NCBI RefSeq assembly: GCF_016888335.1
Contig: NZ_JAFEJG010000004.1
Coordinates: 2,838,930 to 2,902,929, forward strand
Length of the DNA stretch: 64,000 nt
From: Janibacter endophyticus
Lineage (GTDB): Bacteria > Actinomycetota > Actinomycetes > Actinomycetales > Dermatophilaceae
Reading direction: 5' to 3'
Position 1 is the stretch's first letter, and each line of letters opens with the position of its first letter. Under the pieces are notes generated by a model. It was given only the letters and a program-made list of their open reading frames with translations, was not told the origin of the DNA and searched no databases. The position numbers and the translations under genes are program-made. Shown here piece by piece: positions 19,332 through 28,031 of the stretch.

Positions 19332-19958
19332 ATGGAGTTCGACGTCACGATCGAGATCCCGAAGGGGCATCGGAACAAGTACGAGGTCGACCACGAGACC
19401 GGCCGCATCCGCCTGGACCGCCTTCTCTTCACCGCGATGTCCTACCCGAGCGACTACGGGTACGTCGAGGAAAGCCTCGGCGAGGACGGCGACCCGCTCG
19501 ACGCGCTCGTGCTCCTCGACGAGCCGACGTGGCCTGGCTGCCTGGTCCGCGTACGCCCGATCGGCATGTTCCACATGCGCGATGAGGCCGGTGGCGACGA
19601 CAAGATCCTGTGCATCCCCGCGGGCGACCCGCGCAAGGACCACATCACCGAGCTCGAGGACATCAGCGAGTTCGACCGGCTCGAGATCCAGCACTTCTTC
19701 GAGACCTACAAGGACCTCGAGCCCGGCAAGTCCGTCGAGGGCGCCCACTGGGCCGGCCGCGCCGATGCCGAGCGCGTCATCAACGAGGCCATCCAGCGCG
19801 CCACGGACGCCGGCATGTCGACCGCCCGGTGGAAGGCGCCCTTCAGCGCTGCCGCCCACGGCGCCACCGTCGGCCGGTCCGAGGAGGACATCGCCGCGGC
19901 CCAGGCCAAGGCACGCGAGGAGCTCGCGACGAAGGACAGGCCGCTCAGCGACGACTGA
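19332..19958 (+). CDS. ppa: inorganic pyrophosphatase, soluble type with C-terminal extension
   Basis: 208 residues. Family I pyrophosphatase: substrate residues in [26 protein letters not shown] and the metal-binding [11 protein letters not shown]. Usual members are about 160-175 residues; this one has roughly 35 extra at the C-terminus ([21 protein letters not shown]), predicted helical. The octamer at 19318 supplies the purine-rich GAAGGGG seven bases upstream of ATG, so it may double as ribosome-binding site; a second copy at 19360 encodes PKG. Confidence 0.95.
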   Translation: MEFDVTIEIPKGHRNKYEVDHETGRIRLDRLLFTAMSYPSDYGYVEESLGEDGDPLDALVLLDEPTWPGCLVRVRPIGMFHMRDEAGGDDKILCIPAGDPRKDHITELEDISEFDRLEIQHFFETYKDLEPGKSVEGAHWAGRADAERVINEAIQRATDAGMSTARWKAPFSAAAHGATVGRSEEDIAAAQAKAREELATKDRPLSDD

Positions 19959-19966
19959 CCTGACGC

Positions 19967-21175
19967 TCAGACCCGTTCGAAGATCGCGGTCAGGCCCTGA
20001 CCGCCGCCGATGCACATCGTCTCGAGGGCGTAGCGGCCCTGCCGGCGGTCGAGCTCACGGAGCATCGTCGTGAGGATCCGCGCCCCGGTCGCACCGACGG
20101 GGTGCCCCAGCGAGATCCCCGATCCGTTGACGTTGACCCGCTCGAGGTCGTCCTGACCAAGGCCCCACGCCGTCGTGCAGGCCAGCGCCTGCGCCGCGAA
20201 CGCCTCGTTGAGCTCGATGAGGTCCATGTCGGCAAGAGTCAGGCCGCAGCGGGCCAGCGCCTTCTCCGTGGAGGGCACCGGGCCGATCCCCATCCGGTTC
20301 GGCTCGACCCCTGCGGCGCCCCAGGTGACGACGCGTGCCAGCGGCCTCAGGCCGAGGGCCTCTGCCTGCTCGGGTGTCGCGACGAGGCAGGCAGCCGCGC
20401 CGTCGTTCTGCCCGCTGGCGTTGCCCGCTGTGACCGTGGACCCCTCGTCCACCCTGAGCCGCACCGGGCGCAGGGCGGCGAGCGACTCCATCGTCACGTC
20501 CCGTCGAGGGTGCTCGTCGGTGTCGACGACGGTCTCGCCGCGACGGGTCCGCACCGTCACCGGCACGATCTCGTCGGCGAAGCGACCGTCGTCCATCGCC
20601 GCGACGGCACGACGGTGCGACTCGAGGGCCAGCTCGTCCTGCGCCTCGCGGCTGATGGAGAACTCACGCCGCAGGTTTTCCGCGGTCTCGAGCATGCCGC
20701 CCTCCACCGGGTAGTGCTTGCCACCCGAGGTGATGCGGCCGCGCGCGATGCGGTCCCACATCGGTGTGGAGTCGCCGCGGTAGCCGAAGCGACCACCGAC
20801 CGTGTAGTGCTCGGCCTGGCTCATCGACTCGGCGCCGCCGGCGATGACGACGTCGCAGGCCCCGGTCTGCACGCGCATGGCGGCGTCGAGGACGGCCTGG
20901 AGCGCCGAGCCGCAGCGACGGTCGAGCTGCTGACCGGGCACCGTGATCGGGAAGCCCGCATCGAGGGCCGCCACCCGGCCGATCGCCGGTGCCTCGCCGT
21001 TCGGGTAGCACTGCCCGAAGATCACGTCATCGACGGCACCGGGGTCGATCCCGGTGCGCTCGACGAGGCCGGTGAGGACGGTCGCCGCCAGCTCGGCCGC
21101 GGGGACGTCCCTGAAGACACCGCCGTACTTGCCGACAGGGGTCCGGAGGGGCTCGCAGATCACTGCATCACGCAT
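19967..21175 (-). CDS. acetyl-CoA C-acyltransferase (thiolase)
   Basis: 402 residues; thiolase of fatty-acid beta-oxidation or acetoacetyl-CoA metabolism. The nucleophilic Cys is in QLDRRCGSALQAV (about residue 90), the His in NVNGSGISLGHPVGATG and the second Cys in ETMCIGGGQG. ATG at 21175 has AGAGGG six bases upstream; the longer frame to 21562 overlaps the SRPBCC gene. No dehydrogenase or hydratase partner is adjacent, so the pathway cannot be fixed. Confidence 0.92.
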   Translation of the reverse strand: MRDAVICEPLRTPVGKYGGVFRDVPAAELAATVLTGLVERTGIDPGAVDDVIFGQCYPNGEAPAIGRVAALDAGFPITVPGQQLDRRCGSALQAVLDAAMRVQTGACDVVIAGGAESMSQAEHYTVGGRFGYRGDSTPMWDRIARGRITSGGKHYPVEGGMLETAENLRREFSISREAQDELALESHRRAVAAMDDGRFADEIVPVTVRTRRGETVVDTDEHPRRDVTMESLAALRPVRLRVDEGSTVTAGNASGQNDGAAACLVATPEQAEALGLRPLARVVTWGAAGVEPNRMGIGPVPSTEKALARCGLTLADMDLIELNEAFAAQALACTTAWGLGQDDLERVNVNGSGISLGHPVGATGARILTTMLRELDRRQGRYALETMCIGGGQGLTAIFERV

Positions 21176-21189
21176 CGTCAACCCTCTTG

Positions 21190-21657
21190 CTAGACACGAC
21201 TGGACGACGTCGCGACGAGGCGCGAACGCAGGCCTACCTTGCCATCGCGCATCATCGCCTCGTGGTTCGCCCGCAAGATCCGGTCGCCGATGCCCGGCAA
21301 CGACGCGAGGAGACGCAGGACGGGCCGCGCGACGGCCACCTCCTCGGTGAACCAGGCCAGGCTCCCGGAGGGTGTCGGCACGACGTGCCACTGGCACCAG
21401 CCGCGCAGCTCGCCCTCGACCCGGACCCGCAGGATCCCCTCGTCGCGGATCTCGGCCTCGCAAGTCAGGGTCAGCCGCAGGATCACCGGGATGGTGGAGC
21501 GGATGCAGGCCACCCCGCTGCTCTCGTCGATCCGGTGGATCTCCTTGACCTGCGGCCACCACCGGTCGTACTCGTCGACGGCGGCGAGCACCTCGATGAC
21601 CCGCTCCGGGGGCGCGGGCAGCTCCCAGGCGTCGTGGAAGGCGAGTCGGTCGACCAT
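21190..21657 (-). CDS. SRPBCC (START/polyketide-cyclase-like) protein
   Basis: 155 residues with the SRPBCC helix-grip pattern: AWELPAPPERVIEVL at the start, YDRWWPQVKEI, and RGWCQWHVVPTPSG before a long C-terminal helix with RANHEAMMR. Such proteins bind hydrophobic ligands; the ligand is unknown. It ends 14 bases before the thiolase start and probably shares its transcript, hinting at a lipid-related role. Confidence 0.75.
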   Translation of the reverse strand: MVDRLAFHDAWELPAPPERVIEVLAAVDEYDRWWPQVKEIHRIDESSGVACIRSTIPVILRLTLTCEAEIRDEGILRVRVEGELRGWCQWHVVPTPSGSLAWFTEEVAVARPVLRLLASLPGIGDRILRANHEAMMRDGKVGLRSRLVATSSSRV

Positions 21658-21692
21658 GTCTCTTCCACTGTGCCTGACGAAGGGGCGACCGG

Positions 21693-21698
21693 TACGTT
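21693..21698 (+). promoter_or_regulatory. -10 box, leaderless promoter of the alpha/beta hydrolase
   Basis: TACGTT followed by six bases and GTG at 21705. An octamer (21680-21687) lies six bases upstream. Confidence 0.55.
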
Positions 21699-21704
21699 GG
21701 GTGG

Positions 21705-22658
21705 GTGCGCTACTTCTCCCGGGACCGACTGACCTTCGACCTCGACGACTCCGCCGGCCCTGAGGCCGGCGAGGCCGCGCCGGGGACCGACGTCGTCGTC
21801 CTGCTCCACGGCTGGCCCCAGGATCGTCGTGCCTGGCGAGCGATCACCCCTGCGCTCGTCGCCGACGGGCTGCGCGTGCTCGCCCCCGACCTGCGGGGCT
21901 ACTCCCCCGGCGCCCGTCCGCCCCGACCGTCGGACTACGAGATCGGCGAGTCCGTCGCCGATGTCATCGCCCTGGCCGACGAGGTCGGCGCCGAGCGCGT
22001 CCACGTCGTCGGGCACGACTGGGGAGGGGCGCTCGCGTGGGTCGTCGCGTCCCGGCACCCCGAGCGCGTCGCCAGCCTCACGGTGATCTCCACCCCGCAC
22101 CCGGCGGCGATGGCCTGGGCCTTCAAGCACGGCGACCAGGCTCGACGCAGCGCGTACCAGGTGTTCTTCGCCCTGCCGACGCTCCCCGCCGCGGTGATGC
22201 GCCGCGCGACGAAGCCCCTGCTGCTGCGCACAGGCCTGCCCGCCGACCACGCCGAGATGTACGCGGAGCGGATGGCTCAGCCCGGGGCCGCCCAGGCCAG
22301 CCTCAACTGGTACCGCGCGGCACTCCCCCTTCGCCGGATGGTCGAGGAGCGCCTCGGGCGCAAGGGCACGTCCTCGCCCCGCCCCGACCGACGCCCGAAG
22401 AACGCCGGCACGATCGTCCCGACGACCTACGTCTGGGGCCGGCAGGACCCGGCGCTCGGCCGGGACGCGGCCGAGCGGACGGGTGTCGTCATGCGTCGGG
22501 CCGCCGAGCAGGCCGGGCTCGACCCCGACGCGGTATACCGGTTCGTCGAGCTGGCCGGTGGCCACTGGCTGCCCGAGACCCGGTCGGCAGAGGTGGCCTC
22601 GGCCATCCTCGACCGCGTCCGCTCGCCCCGGCCCGAGGCGGGTCAGAGCGCGCTGTAG
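21705..22658 (+). CDS. alpha/beta hydrolase, epoxide hydrolase-like
   Basis: 317 residues. The nucleophile elbow is VVGHDWGGALAW with Asp, as in epoxide hydrolases and haloalkane dehalogenases, and the oxyanion segment is LLHGWPQD. The C-terminal catalytic His is in LAGGHWLPE. The segment after the elbow (LTVISTPHPAAMAWAF) is typical of epoxide hydrolases. Substrate unknown. Leaderless GTG start. The octamer at 22326 forces CTT in ALPLRRM. Confidence 0.85.
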   Translation: MRYFSRDRLTFDLDDSAGPEAGEAAPGTDVVVLLHGWPQDRRAWRAITPALVADGLRVLAPDLRGYSPGARPPRPSDYEIGESVADVIALADEVGAERVHVVGHDWGGALAWVVASRHPERVASLTVISTPHPAAMAWAFKHGDQARRSAYQVFFALPTLPAAVMRRATKPLLLRTGLPADHAEMYAERMAQPGAAQASLNWYRAALPLRRMVEERLGRKGTSSPRPDRRPKNAGTIVPTTYVWGRQDPALGRDAAERTGVVMRRAAEQAGLDPDAVYRFVELAGGHWLPETRSAEVASAILDRVRSPRPEAGQSAL

Positions 22659-22765
22659 CCCCGACGCCGAGGTGGCCCGTCCCGGTGCAGGAGGACGCCT
22701 CGTCGCAGAGCAGTGAGAGGAGGCGCGGCGTCGCCCACCCAGGTCCGCGACGGAAGGGCACAGAA

Positions 22766-22792
22766 AGGCCCCCAGCCGGGGGCTGGGGGCCT
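22766..22792 (-). terminator. hairpin downstream of tRNA-Thr and the hydrolase
   Basis: Perfect 12-base arms AGGCCCCCAGCC and GGCTGGGGGCCT around GGG. It lies six bases past the tRNA 3' end (minus strand) and 108 bases past the hydrolase stop (plus strand), so it can end both transcripts. Confidence 0.75.
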
Positions 22793-22798
22793 GCTCTG

Positions 22799-22872
22799 AG
22801 CCGCCTATCGGAATCGAACCGATGACCTATTCATTACGAGTGAATCGCTCTAACCGTCTGAGCTAAGGCGGC
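22799..22872 (-). tRNA. tRNA-Thr (anticodon CGU)
   Basis: A 74-base cloverleaf on the minus strand: acceptor GCCGCCT pairs with AGGCGGC, the D-arm includes TAGCTCAGACGGTTAGAGC, the anticodon stem-loop ATTCA-CTCGTAA-TGAAT gives anticodon CGT, and the T-arm has GGTTCGATTCC. CCA is not encoded. It reads ACG codons, frequent in this genome. Confidence 0.96.
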
Positions 22873-22935
22873 ACACGTCCGGGGGTCGCCCGGACGCGAG
22901 GCACGATCATACCGACGGCCTCGCCCGGCGAGAAA

Positions 22936-24450
22936 TCACGAGCAGGTGATGTCCTCGGCGGGCAGCTCACCCGTGAGCCAGAAGGTGTCGACGGCCTTGT
23001 CGACGCAGTCGTTCTGCCGCATGTAGGCGGTGTGGCCGTCGCCCTCGTGGGTGATGAGGCGGCTGTCCGCGAGCTGGTCGTGCAGGCGCTGCGCCCACTC
23101 GTACGGCGTCGCCGGGTCACGGGTCGTGCCGACGACGAGGATCGGGTTCGCACCCTTCGCGTCGATCGGGCGCGGCTCGCCCACCGGCTCCCACGGCCAC
23201 TCGCTGCACGGCCCTGAGCCACCGGCGATGAACTGCCCCCAGATCGGGGCCACCCGCTCCGCCTCCTCCACCATCTCCTCGCGCTCGGCGCCCTCGGGCT
23301 CCGGGCGGTCGAGGCAGTTGACCGCGTAGATCGCCTCCATGATGTTGCCCGCGTAGTCACCGCCGGCGTTGCGGCTGGCGTACTGGAATGCCATCTCCAT
23401 GAGGTCCCGACCGTCGCCCTCCTCGACTGAGGCGAGTGCGTCCGTCAGCGTGCTCCACGCCCCTTGGTCGTACATCGCCTGGGCGATGCCGAGGGTCGCC
23501 CAGCCCTCGGTGAGCTCCAGCCCCGCGGCGCCGGGGACGGGGTTGCTGTCGAGGTCCTCGAGGATGCCCCGGACCCGGTCGATCACCTCGTCCTGCGTCC
23601 CGCCGAAGGGGCAGCCCTCCTCGACGCACGCGGCCGCCCATTCCCGGGTCGCGGTGTCGAAGCCCTTCGCCTGGCCGATGTTGACCTCGGCGGCCGTCAG
23701 GTCGGGCGCGAGGACCCCGTCGAGGACGAAACGGCCCACCTTGTCGCGGAAGAGATCGGCGTAGGTCGCCCCGAGGTAGGTGCCGTAGGACTTGCCGAGG
23801 TAGTCCAGCTGCGACTCCCCGAGCGCCGCCCGGAGCACGTCCATGTCGCGCGCGGCCTCCGCCGTCGACATGTGCGGCGCGATCGTCCCGGACAGCTCCT
23901 CGCAGCCCTGGCCCATCGAGCGCATGACCGCGCCCTGCTGCTCCTCCTCGGCGGCATCGTCCGGGGTAGGGTCGGACCCGAGGAACTCGTCGAGGGCACG
24001 GTCGTCGAGGCAGTCCACGGGCGCCGAGCGCCCGACCCCGCGGGGGTCGAAGCCGACCACGTCGAAGCGGTCACGGACCTGGGGGCTGACGACGTAGTCC
24101 GCGGCGCTCGCGTACTCCATGCCGGAGCCACCGGGACCACCAGGGTTGAGCACGAGGCTGCCCTGCTTCTCGCGCTTGGCCGGGACCTTGAGCACGCCGA
24201 TCCTCAACGTCTCGCCCTCGGGCTGCTCGTAGTCCACCGGCACCTCGAGCTCGGCGCACTCGCCGGTGAGGTCACCGCAGTCTCCCCAGTCGAGCCGCTG
24301 CTCGTAGAAGCGGGCGAGGTCCTCCTGCCCCTCCGGCGCCTGGGTCGCGTCCGCGGGGACGGCCGTCGGCTCGTCCTGGCCGGGCAGCAGCGAGCAGCCG
24401 GAGAGGACGAGCGCGGTCGCCGTGAACAGGGCGAGGAGCTGGGCACGCAT
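22936..24450 (-). CDS. secreted alpha/beta hydrolase, tripeptidyl aminopeptidase (TAP) type lipoprotein
   Basis: 504 residues. Lipoprotein signal ends TALVLSGC. Serine peptidase of the TAP/SlpD family: oxyanion region LVLNPGGPGGSGMEY, nucleophile in YLGKSYGTYLGATYA (GxSxG), Asp in VGTTRDPATPYEWA and His in HEGDGHTAYM. The C-terminal TAP-like domain has Cys pairs (CLDRPE, GPCSEW, NDCVDK, ITCS). Likely releases peptides outside the cell. I chose ATG 24450; upstream codons in the same frame belong to holB. Confidence 0.88.
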   Translation of the reverse strand: MRAQLLALFTATALVLSGCSLLPGQDEPTAVPADATQAPEGQEDLARFYEQRLDWGDCGDLTGECAELEVPVDYEQPEGETLRIGVLKVPAKREKQGSLVLNPGGPGGSGMEYASAADYVVSPQVRDRFDVVGFDPRGVGRSAPVDCLDDRALDEFLGSDPTPDDAAEEEQQGAVMRSMGQGCEELSGTIAPHMSTAEAARDMDVLRAALGESQLDYLGKSYGTYLGATYADLFRDKVGRFVLDGVLAPDLTAAEVNIGQAKGFDTATREWAAACVEEGCPFGGTQDEVIDRVRGILEDLDSNPVPGAAGLELTEGWATLGIAQAMYDQGAWSTLTDALASVEEGDGRDLMEMAFQYASRNAGGDYAGNIMEAIYAVNCLDRPEPEGAEREEMVEEAERVAPIWGQFIAGGSGPCSEWPWEPVGEPRPIDAKGANPILVVGTTRDPATPYEWAQRLHDQLADSRLITHEGDGHTAYMRQNDCVDKAVDTFWLTGELPAEDITCS

Positions 24451-24464
24451 GGCCCGCACGCTAC

Positions 24465-25625
24465 CTAAGGCAGGGTGAGGTCGATCGCCATGGACTCCAG
24501 GGCGAGCAGCGGCGCGACGTTTGCGTCGATCCGGCGCCGGGCCACGCCGATCGCGTCCATGGCCCGCAGGATCTGCTCCGAGGTCAGCGCCCGCGCCACC
24601 TCGTCGACGACGGACCGGGCGTCCTCGTTGATCAGGCCGACGGTCGCGCCGGTGCGCACGACGAGCGCGTCCCGGTAGACCGAGAGCAGGTCGGTCAGAG
24701 AGCGGTCGATCATGTCGCGGGTGAAGCGGGTGGCCCGGGTCTTCTGCGACTTCTCCAGGGCGGTGATCTGGGCCCGGACGTGCGGCGGCTGCGTGCGCGC
24801 CCCGGCCTCGGCGCCGAGGGTCGCCAAGAGCTTGGCCTTCTCCTCCGCCAGCCGGTCGGTGAGCACCTTGTCGCGCTCCTCCTCCGCGATCTGGACGAGG
24901 TCGGCCGCGGCGCCGACGGCGTCGGAGACACCCCGGATGCGGGTCGCGAGCGTGATGGTGTCGCGACGGCGGATGCGGGCACCCTCGTCGGTCGCCAGCC
25001 GCCGGGCCATGCCGATGTGGCTCTGCGCCGCCCGGGCCGAATAGTGCGCCATCGGCGGGTCGATGCCGTCTCGCCGGATGAGCAGGACGGCGACGTCCTC
25101 GACGGCGGGGGTCCGCAGCCGGACGTGCCGCGAGCGCGAGCGCACCGTGACGAGGACGTCGTCCGGGGCCGGCGCGCACAGCAGCCAGACCGTGCGCGGC
25201 GTCGGCTCCTCGAGCGCCTTGAGCAGCGCGTTGCCCGAGTGCTCGGTGAGCCGATCGGCGTCCTCGACGAGGATCACCCGCCACCGTCCGACCGACGGTG
25301 CGCGCCCGGCGAGCTGGACGAGCTCGCGCGCCTGGGCGACCCCGATCGAGAGCGCCTCGGTGCTCAGCACGTCGACGTCGGCGTGCGTGCCGTCCAGCGC
25401 CGTGGCGCACTCCTTGCACTCGCCGCAGCCACCACGGGCGCACATCAACGCCCCGGCGAAGGCCCGCGCCGCCACCGACCTCCCGGACCCGGGCGGCCCG
25501 GTGAAGAGCCAGGCATGCGTCATCGCCGCCTCGTCCGCCACCGCCCGCTGCAGCACCGCGAGCGCGGGCCCCTGGCCGACGACGTCGCGCCACACGCCTG
25601 CGGGCTCGGCCGCGACGGTGCTCAC
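24465..25625 (-). CDS. holB: DNA polymerase III subunit delta'
   Basis: 386 residues; clamp-loader subunit. P-loop GPPGSGRSVAARAF has Arg in place of the usual Lys, fitting a delta' that does not hydrolyse ATP. A zinc knuckle (CARGGCGECKEC) and the sensor region VEDADRLTEHSGNALLKALEEP follow. The C-terminal half is a helical collar domain. The GTG at 25625 overlaps the tmk stop by four bases (GTGA); tmk-holB coupling is common. Confidence 0.93.
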   Translation of the reverse strand: MSTVAAEPAGVWRDVVGQGPALAVLQRAVADEAAMTHAWLFTGPPGSGRSVAARAFAGALMCARGGCGECKECATALDGTHADVDVLSTEALSIGVAQARELVQLAGRAPSVGRWRVILVEDADRLTEHSGNALLKALEEPTPRTVWLLCAPAPDDVLVTVRSRSRHVRLRTPAVEDVAVLLIRRDGIDPPMAHYSARAAQSHIGMARRLATDEGARIRRRDTITLATRIRGVSDAVGAAADLVQIAEEERDKVLTDRLAEEKAKLLATLGAEAGARTQPPHVRAQITALEKSQKTRATRFTRDMIDRSLTDLLSVYRDALVVRTGATVGLINEDARSVVDEVARALTSEQILRAMDAIGVARRRIDANVAPLLALESMAIDLTLP

Positions 25626-26251
25626 GCGAGCACCCCCCGCGACGCGAGCCCGTCGAGGATCGCCCCATGGATCTGCTCGGGCGCAGCGGTGCCGTCGACG
25701 ACGAGGTACCGCGCCGGAGCCCCCCGCGCCATCGCGAGGAAGTGCGAGCGCACGGCCTCGTGGAAGCCGTCGTCCTCGGACTCCATCCGGTCGTGCACCT
25801 CGTCCCGGCGGCGGCGGCCCTCCTCGGCGGTGATGTCGACGACGACCGTCACGTCGGGCATGAGATCGCCGACCGCCCACATCTGCAGGTCGTGGACCTC
25901 GGCGTGCCCGAGGTCGCGACCTGCCCCCTGGTAGGCGACCGAGGAGTCGGTGTACCGGTCGGTGATGACGACCGCGCCGCGTGCCAGGGCCGGGGCGATG
26001 ACCTCGGCGACGTGCTGCGCCTTGTCCGCGGCGAAGATCAGCGCCTCCGCACGGGGGCTCATGTGCCCGCCATGGAGGACGAGATCGCGCAGCTGCTGCC
26101 CCAGCGCGGTCCCACCGGGCTGCCGGGTGACCACCACCTCACGACCCTGGTCGCGCAGCCAGCCCGCCAGCAGCTCGACCTGGGTCGACTTGCCGGCCCC
26201 GTCGCCCCCCTCGAAGGCGACGAAGAGGCCGGGACCGGGTGCGCTGCTCAC
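25622..26251 (-). CDS. tmk: thymidylate kinase
   Basis: 209 residues; phosphorylates dTMP to dTDP. P-loop FEGGDGAGKSTQVE, nucleotide site DRYTDSSVAYQGAGR and the LID segment EEGRRRRDEVHDRME. The GTG at 26251 sits seven bases after TAGGCT, so the gene looks leaderless. It starts a tmk-holB operon and diverges from the serine hydrolase. Confidence 0.96.
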   Translation of the reverse strand: MSSAPGPGLFVAFEGGDGAGKSTQVELLAGWLRDQGREVVVTRQPGGTALGQQLRDLVLHGGHMSPRAEALIFAADKAQHVAEVIAPALARGAVVITDRYTDSSVAYQGAGRDLGHAEVHDLQMWAVGDLMPDVTVVVDITAEEGRRRRDEVHDRMESEDDGFHEAVRSHFLAMARGAPARYLVVDGTAAPEQIHGAILDGLASRGVLA

Positions 26252-26258
26252 CTGCCGC

Positions 26259-26264
26259 AGCCTA
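26259..26264 (-). promoter_or_regulatory. -10 box, leaderless promoter of tmk-holB
   Basis: TAGGCT on the minus strand, seven bases before the GTG at 26251. Confidence 0.55.
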
Positions 26265-26337
26265 GGTCACCCCTCCGACGGCCACCGAGGGTGAGCGGAT
26301 CCCCCTTCGCCCTGCAGCCCACCGGCCCGACGGCCGA

Positions 26338-26343
26338 TACGTT
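26338..26343 (+). promoter_or_regulatory. -10 box, leaderless promoter of the serine hydrolase
   Basis: TACGTT followed by seven bases and ATG at 26351. Confidence 0.55.
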
Positions 26344-26350
26344 GACGCCC

Positions 26351-27691
26351 ATGGCCTTCACCGACGAGACCCGCCGCGCCCTGGACCACCTCGCCCTGGA
26401 CAAGCAACGCGAAGGGAGGGTGCCGGGGCTCGCCGCCGGCGTCGCCCGCAAGGGGTCCCTCGAGTGGTCCACCGGGATCGGCGCCGCCGATCTCGACGCC
26501 CCCGACGTCGCGCCCGACGAGGACACGCAGTACGCGGTGGCGAGCAACTCCAAGACGTTCACGGCCGTCGTCGTCATGGCGCTGCGCGACGAAGGCCGGC
26601 TCGACCTCGACGACACCGTCGACCAGCACCTGCCGGGCACGACGCACGAGCGGGTCACCCTGCGCCAGCTGCTGAGCCACACCTCGGGCATGCAGCGCGA
26701 GCCGGTCGGCGACGTCTGGGACGTCATGCAGATGCCCGACCGCGAGGAGCTCGTCCGCGGCTGGAGCGAGGCGCAGCGGGTCGGCCGCCCGCACACGACG
26801 TGGCACTACAGCAACCTCGCCTACGGCATCCTCGGCGAGGTCATCACCCGGCTCGACGGACGCTCGTGGTTCGAGTCGGTGGAGGCGCGCATCCTGCGAC
26901 CGCTCGAGATGCGGCGGACGACGTTGGGGCACACGGGCAAGCGGGCGAAGGGGTACTACGTCCCGCCCTTCAGCGACGTGCCGCTGCCGGAGCCGGACTT
27001 CCCGGCGGAGGCGCTCGACGCGGCGGGCGGGCTGGCGTCGACGGTGGCCGACATGTCGCGCTGGGGCGGCTTCGTCGCCGACCCGGTCGAGGAGGTGCTC
27101 TCCCCCGACACCCTCGAGGAGATGTGCCAGCCGCAGATCATGTCCGACGAGCGCGGGTGGACCGTCGCGTGGGGCCTGGGCTGGCAGCTCATGCGGCACG
27201 AGGGGCGCACCTGGGTCGGGCACACCGGCGGGTGGCCGGGGTCGGTCACCGGGTGCTTCACCGACCGAGAGTCGGCGACGACGGCGACGATCCTCATGAA
27301 CAACTCCGCGCCCGTCTCGCCCGCGCTGGCCGCCGCCGAGCTCGGCACGCTGACGATCGAGCGTGAGCCCGTCGCGCCGGAGCCGTGGCGGCCGGGCACC
27401 GCGGTGTCGCCCGAGCACGCCGAGCTCCTCGGCTACTGGTACTCCGAGGGCGCCGGCTTCGTCCTGTCCGTGCGCGAGGGCCGGCTCGAGGCACGGGTCG
27501 TCGGCGCGCCGAAGGAGATGCCGCCGTCGGTCTTCGAGCGGGTCGAGGAGGACCTCTACCGGACGGTGTCGGGGCGCGAGCGCGGCGAGATGCTGCGCGT
27601 GCGCCGGGGCGAGGACGGCCGGGTGAGCGCCTTCAACTGGGCGACGTACATCTTCACGCGGGAGCCGATGGCCTTCGGGCAGTGGCTGTGA
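26351..27691 (+). CDS. serine hydrolase, class C beta-lactamase / esterase fold
   Basis: 446 residues, no signal peptide, so probably cytoplasmic. Penicillin-binding-type motifs: SxxK in VASNSKTFTAV (about residue 60), YxN in HYSNLAYGILG and HxG in WVGHTGGWPGS. A C-terminal beta domain of about 100 residues (PEHAELLGYWYSEG onward) follows, as in many esterases and peptidases of this fold. The reaction cannot be assigned. Ends just before an inverted octamer pair. Confidence 0.88.
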   Translation: MAFTDETRRALDHLALDKQREGRVPGLAAGVARKGSLEWSTGIGAADLDAPDVAPDEDTQYAVASNSKTFTAVVVMALRDEGRLDLDDTVDQHLPGTTHERVTLRQLLSHTSGMQREPVGDVWDVMQMPDREELVRGWSEAQRVGRPHTTWHYSNLAYGILGEVITRLDGRSWFESVEARILRPLEMRRTTLGHTGKRAKGYYVPPFSDVPLPEPDFPAEALDAAGGLASTVADMSRWGGFVADPVEEVLSPDTLEEMCQPQIMSDERGWTVAWGLGWQLMRHEGRTWVGHTGGWPGSVTGCFTDRESATTATILMNNSAPVSPALAAAELGTLTIEREPVAPEPWRPGTAVSPEHAELLGYWYSEGAGFVLSVREGRLEARVVGAPKEMPPSVFERVEEDLYRTVSGRERGEMLRVRRGEDGRVSAFNWATYIFTREPMAFGQWL

Positions 27692-27699
27692 CGAGGCGG

Positions 27700-27719
27700 C
27701 GAAGGGGTTGACCCCTTCG
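27700..27719 (+). terminator. inverted CGAAGGGG / CCCCTTCG pair after the serine hydrolase
   Basis: Octamers at 27700-27707 and 27712-27719 around TTGA, starting eight bases past the stop codon. Confidence 0.65.
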
Positions 27720-27924
27720 ACCCTCGGCGGCCTCGTACGGAGGGCGCGGCAGCACGAGACGCCCGGTAATCCCTCCCGTGGCCGCGCAACCCGCCGGTGG
27801 CCGGGACGCGTCCCGGCCACCTCACGGTTGCCCGGCCCGGTCGCGTTTTCCCGGCCCAGGGAGTGGGCGCTGAGCGCGCCAAAGAGGTCAGCGTCGTAGG
27901 ACCCCTGGTAGCTGCTACCGGACC

Positions 27925-27977
27925 CGCACGAGCCAAGGCTCCTACCCGTTCGACGGGTAGGAGCCTTGGCTCGTGCG
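27925..27977. terminator. 25-base-pair hairpin between convergent genes
   Basis: Perfect 25-base arms with a three-base loop TCG. Too long for an ordinary terminator, but in the right place to stop both convergent transcripts. Confidence 0.6.
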
Positions 27978-28031
27978 AAAGGGTGAGGCAGGAGCCTTGG
28001 CTCGTGCGAAGGGGCGGGCGGGCGGGGGCGG

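Larger units (their letters stand above)
27692..28031. repeat. 340-base intergenic region packed with palindromes and repeats
   Basis: Contains no convincing gene. From left: inverted octamer pair (27700-27719), a perfect 26-base palindrome (27796-27821), GGTAGC-T-GCTACC (27907-27919), a hairpin with 25-base perfect arms (27925-27949 and 27953-27977) and a second direct copy of its 21-base end (27959-27979 repeated at 27990-28010), the second copy running into CGAAGGGG at 28007. It separates the convergent serine hydrolase and acyl-CoA ligase. Confidence 0.8.

Noticed and set aside
22936-25668. A 910-codon fusion of holB region and the TAP protease
   Set aside because: The upstream part is out of frame with holB and has no coding character; the lipoprotein signal gives the true start at 24450.
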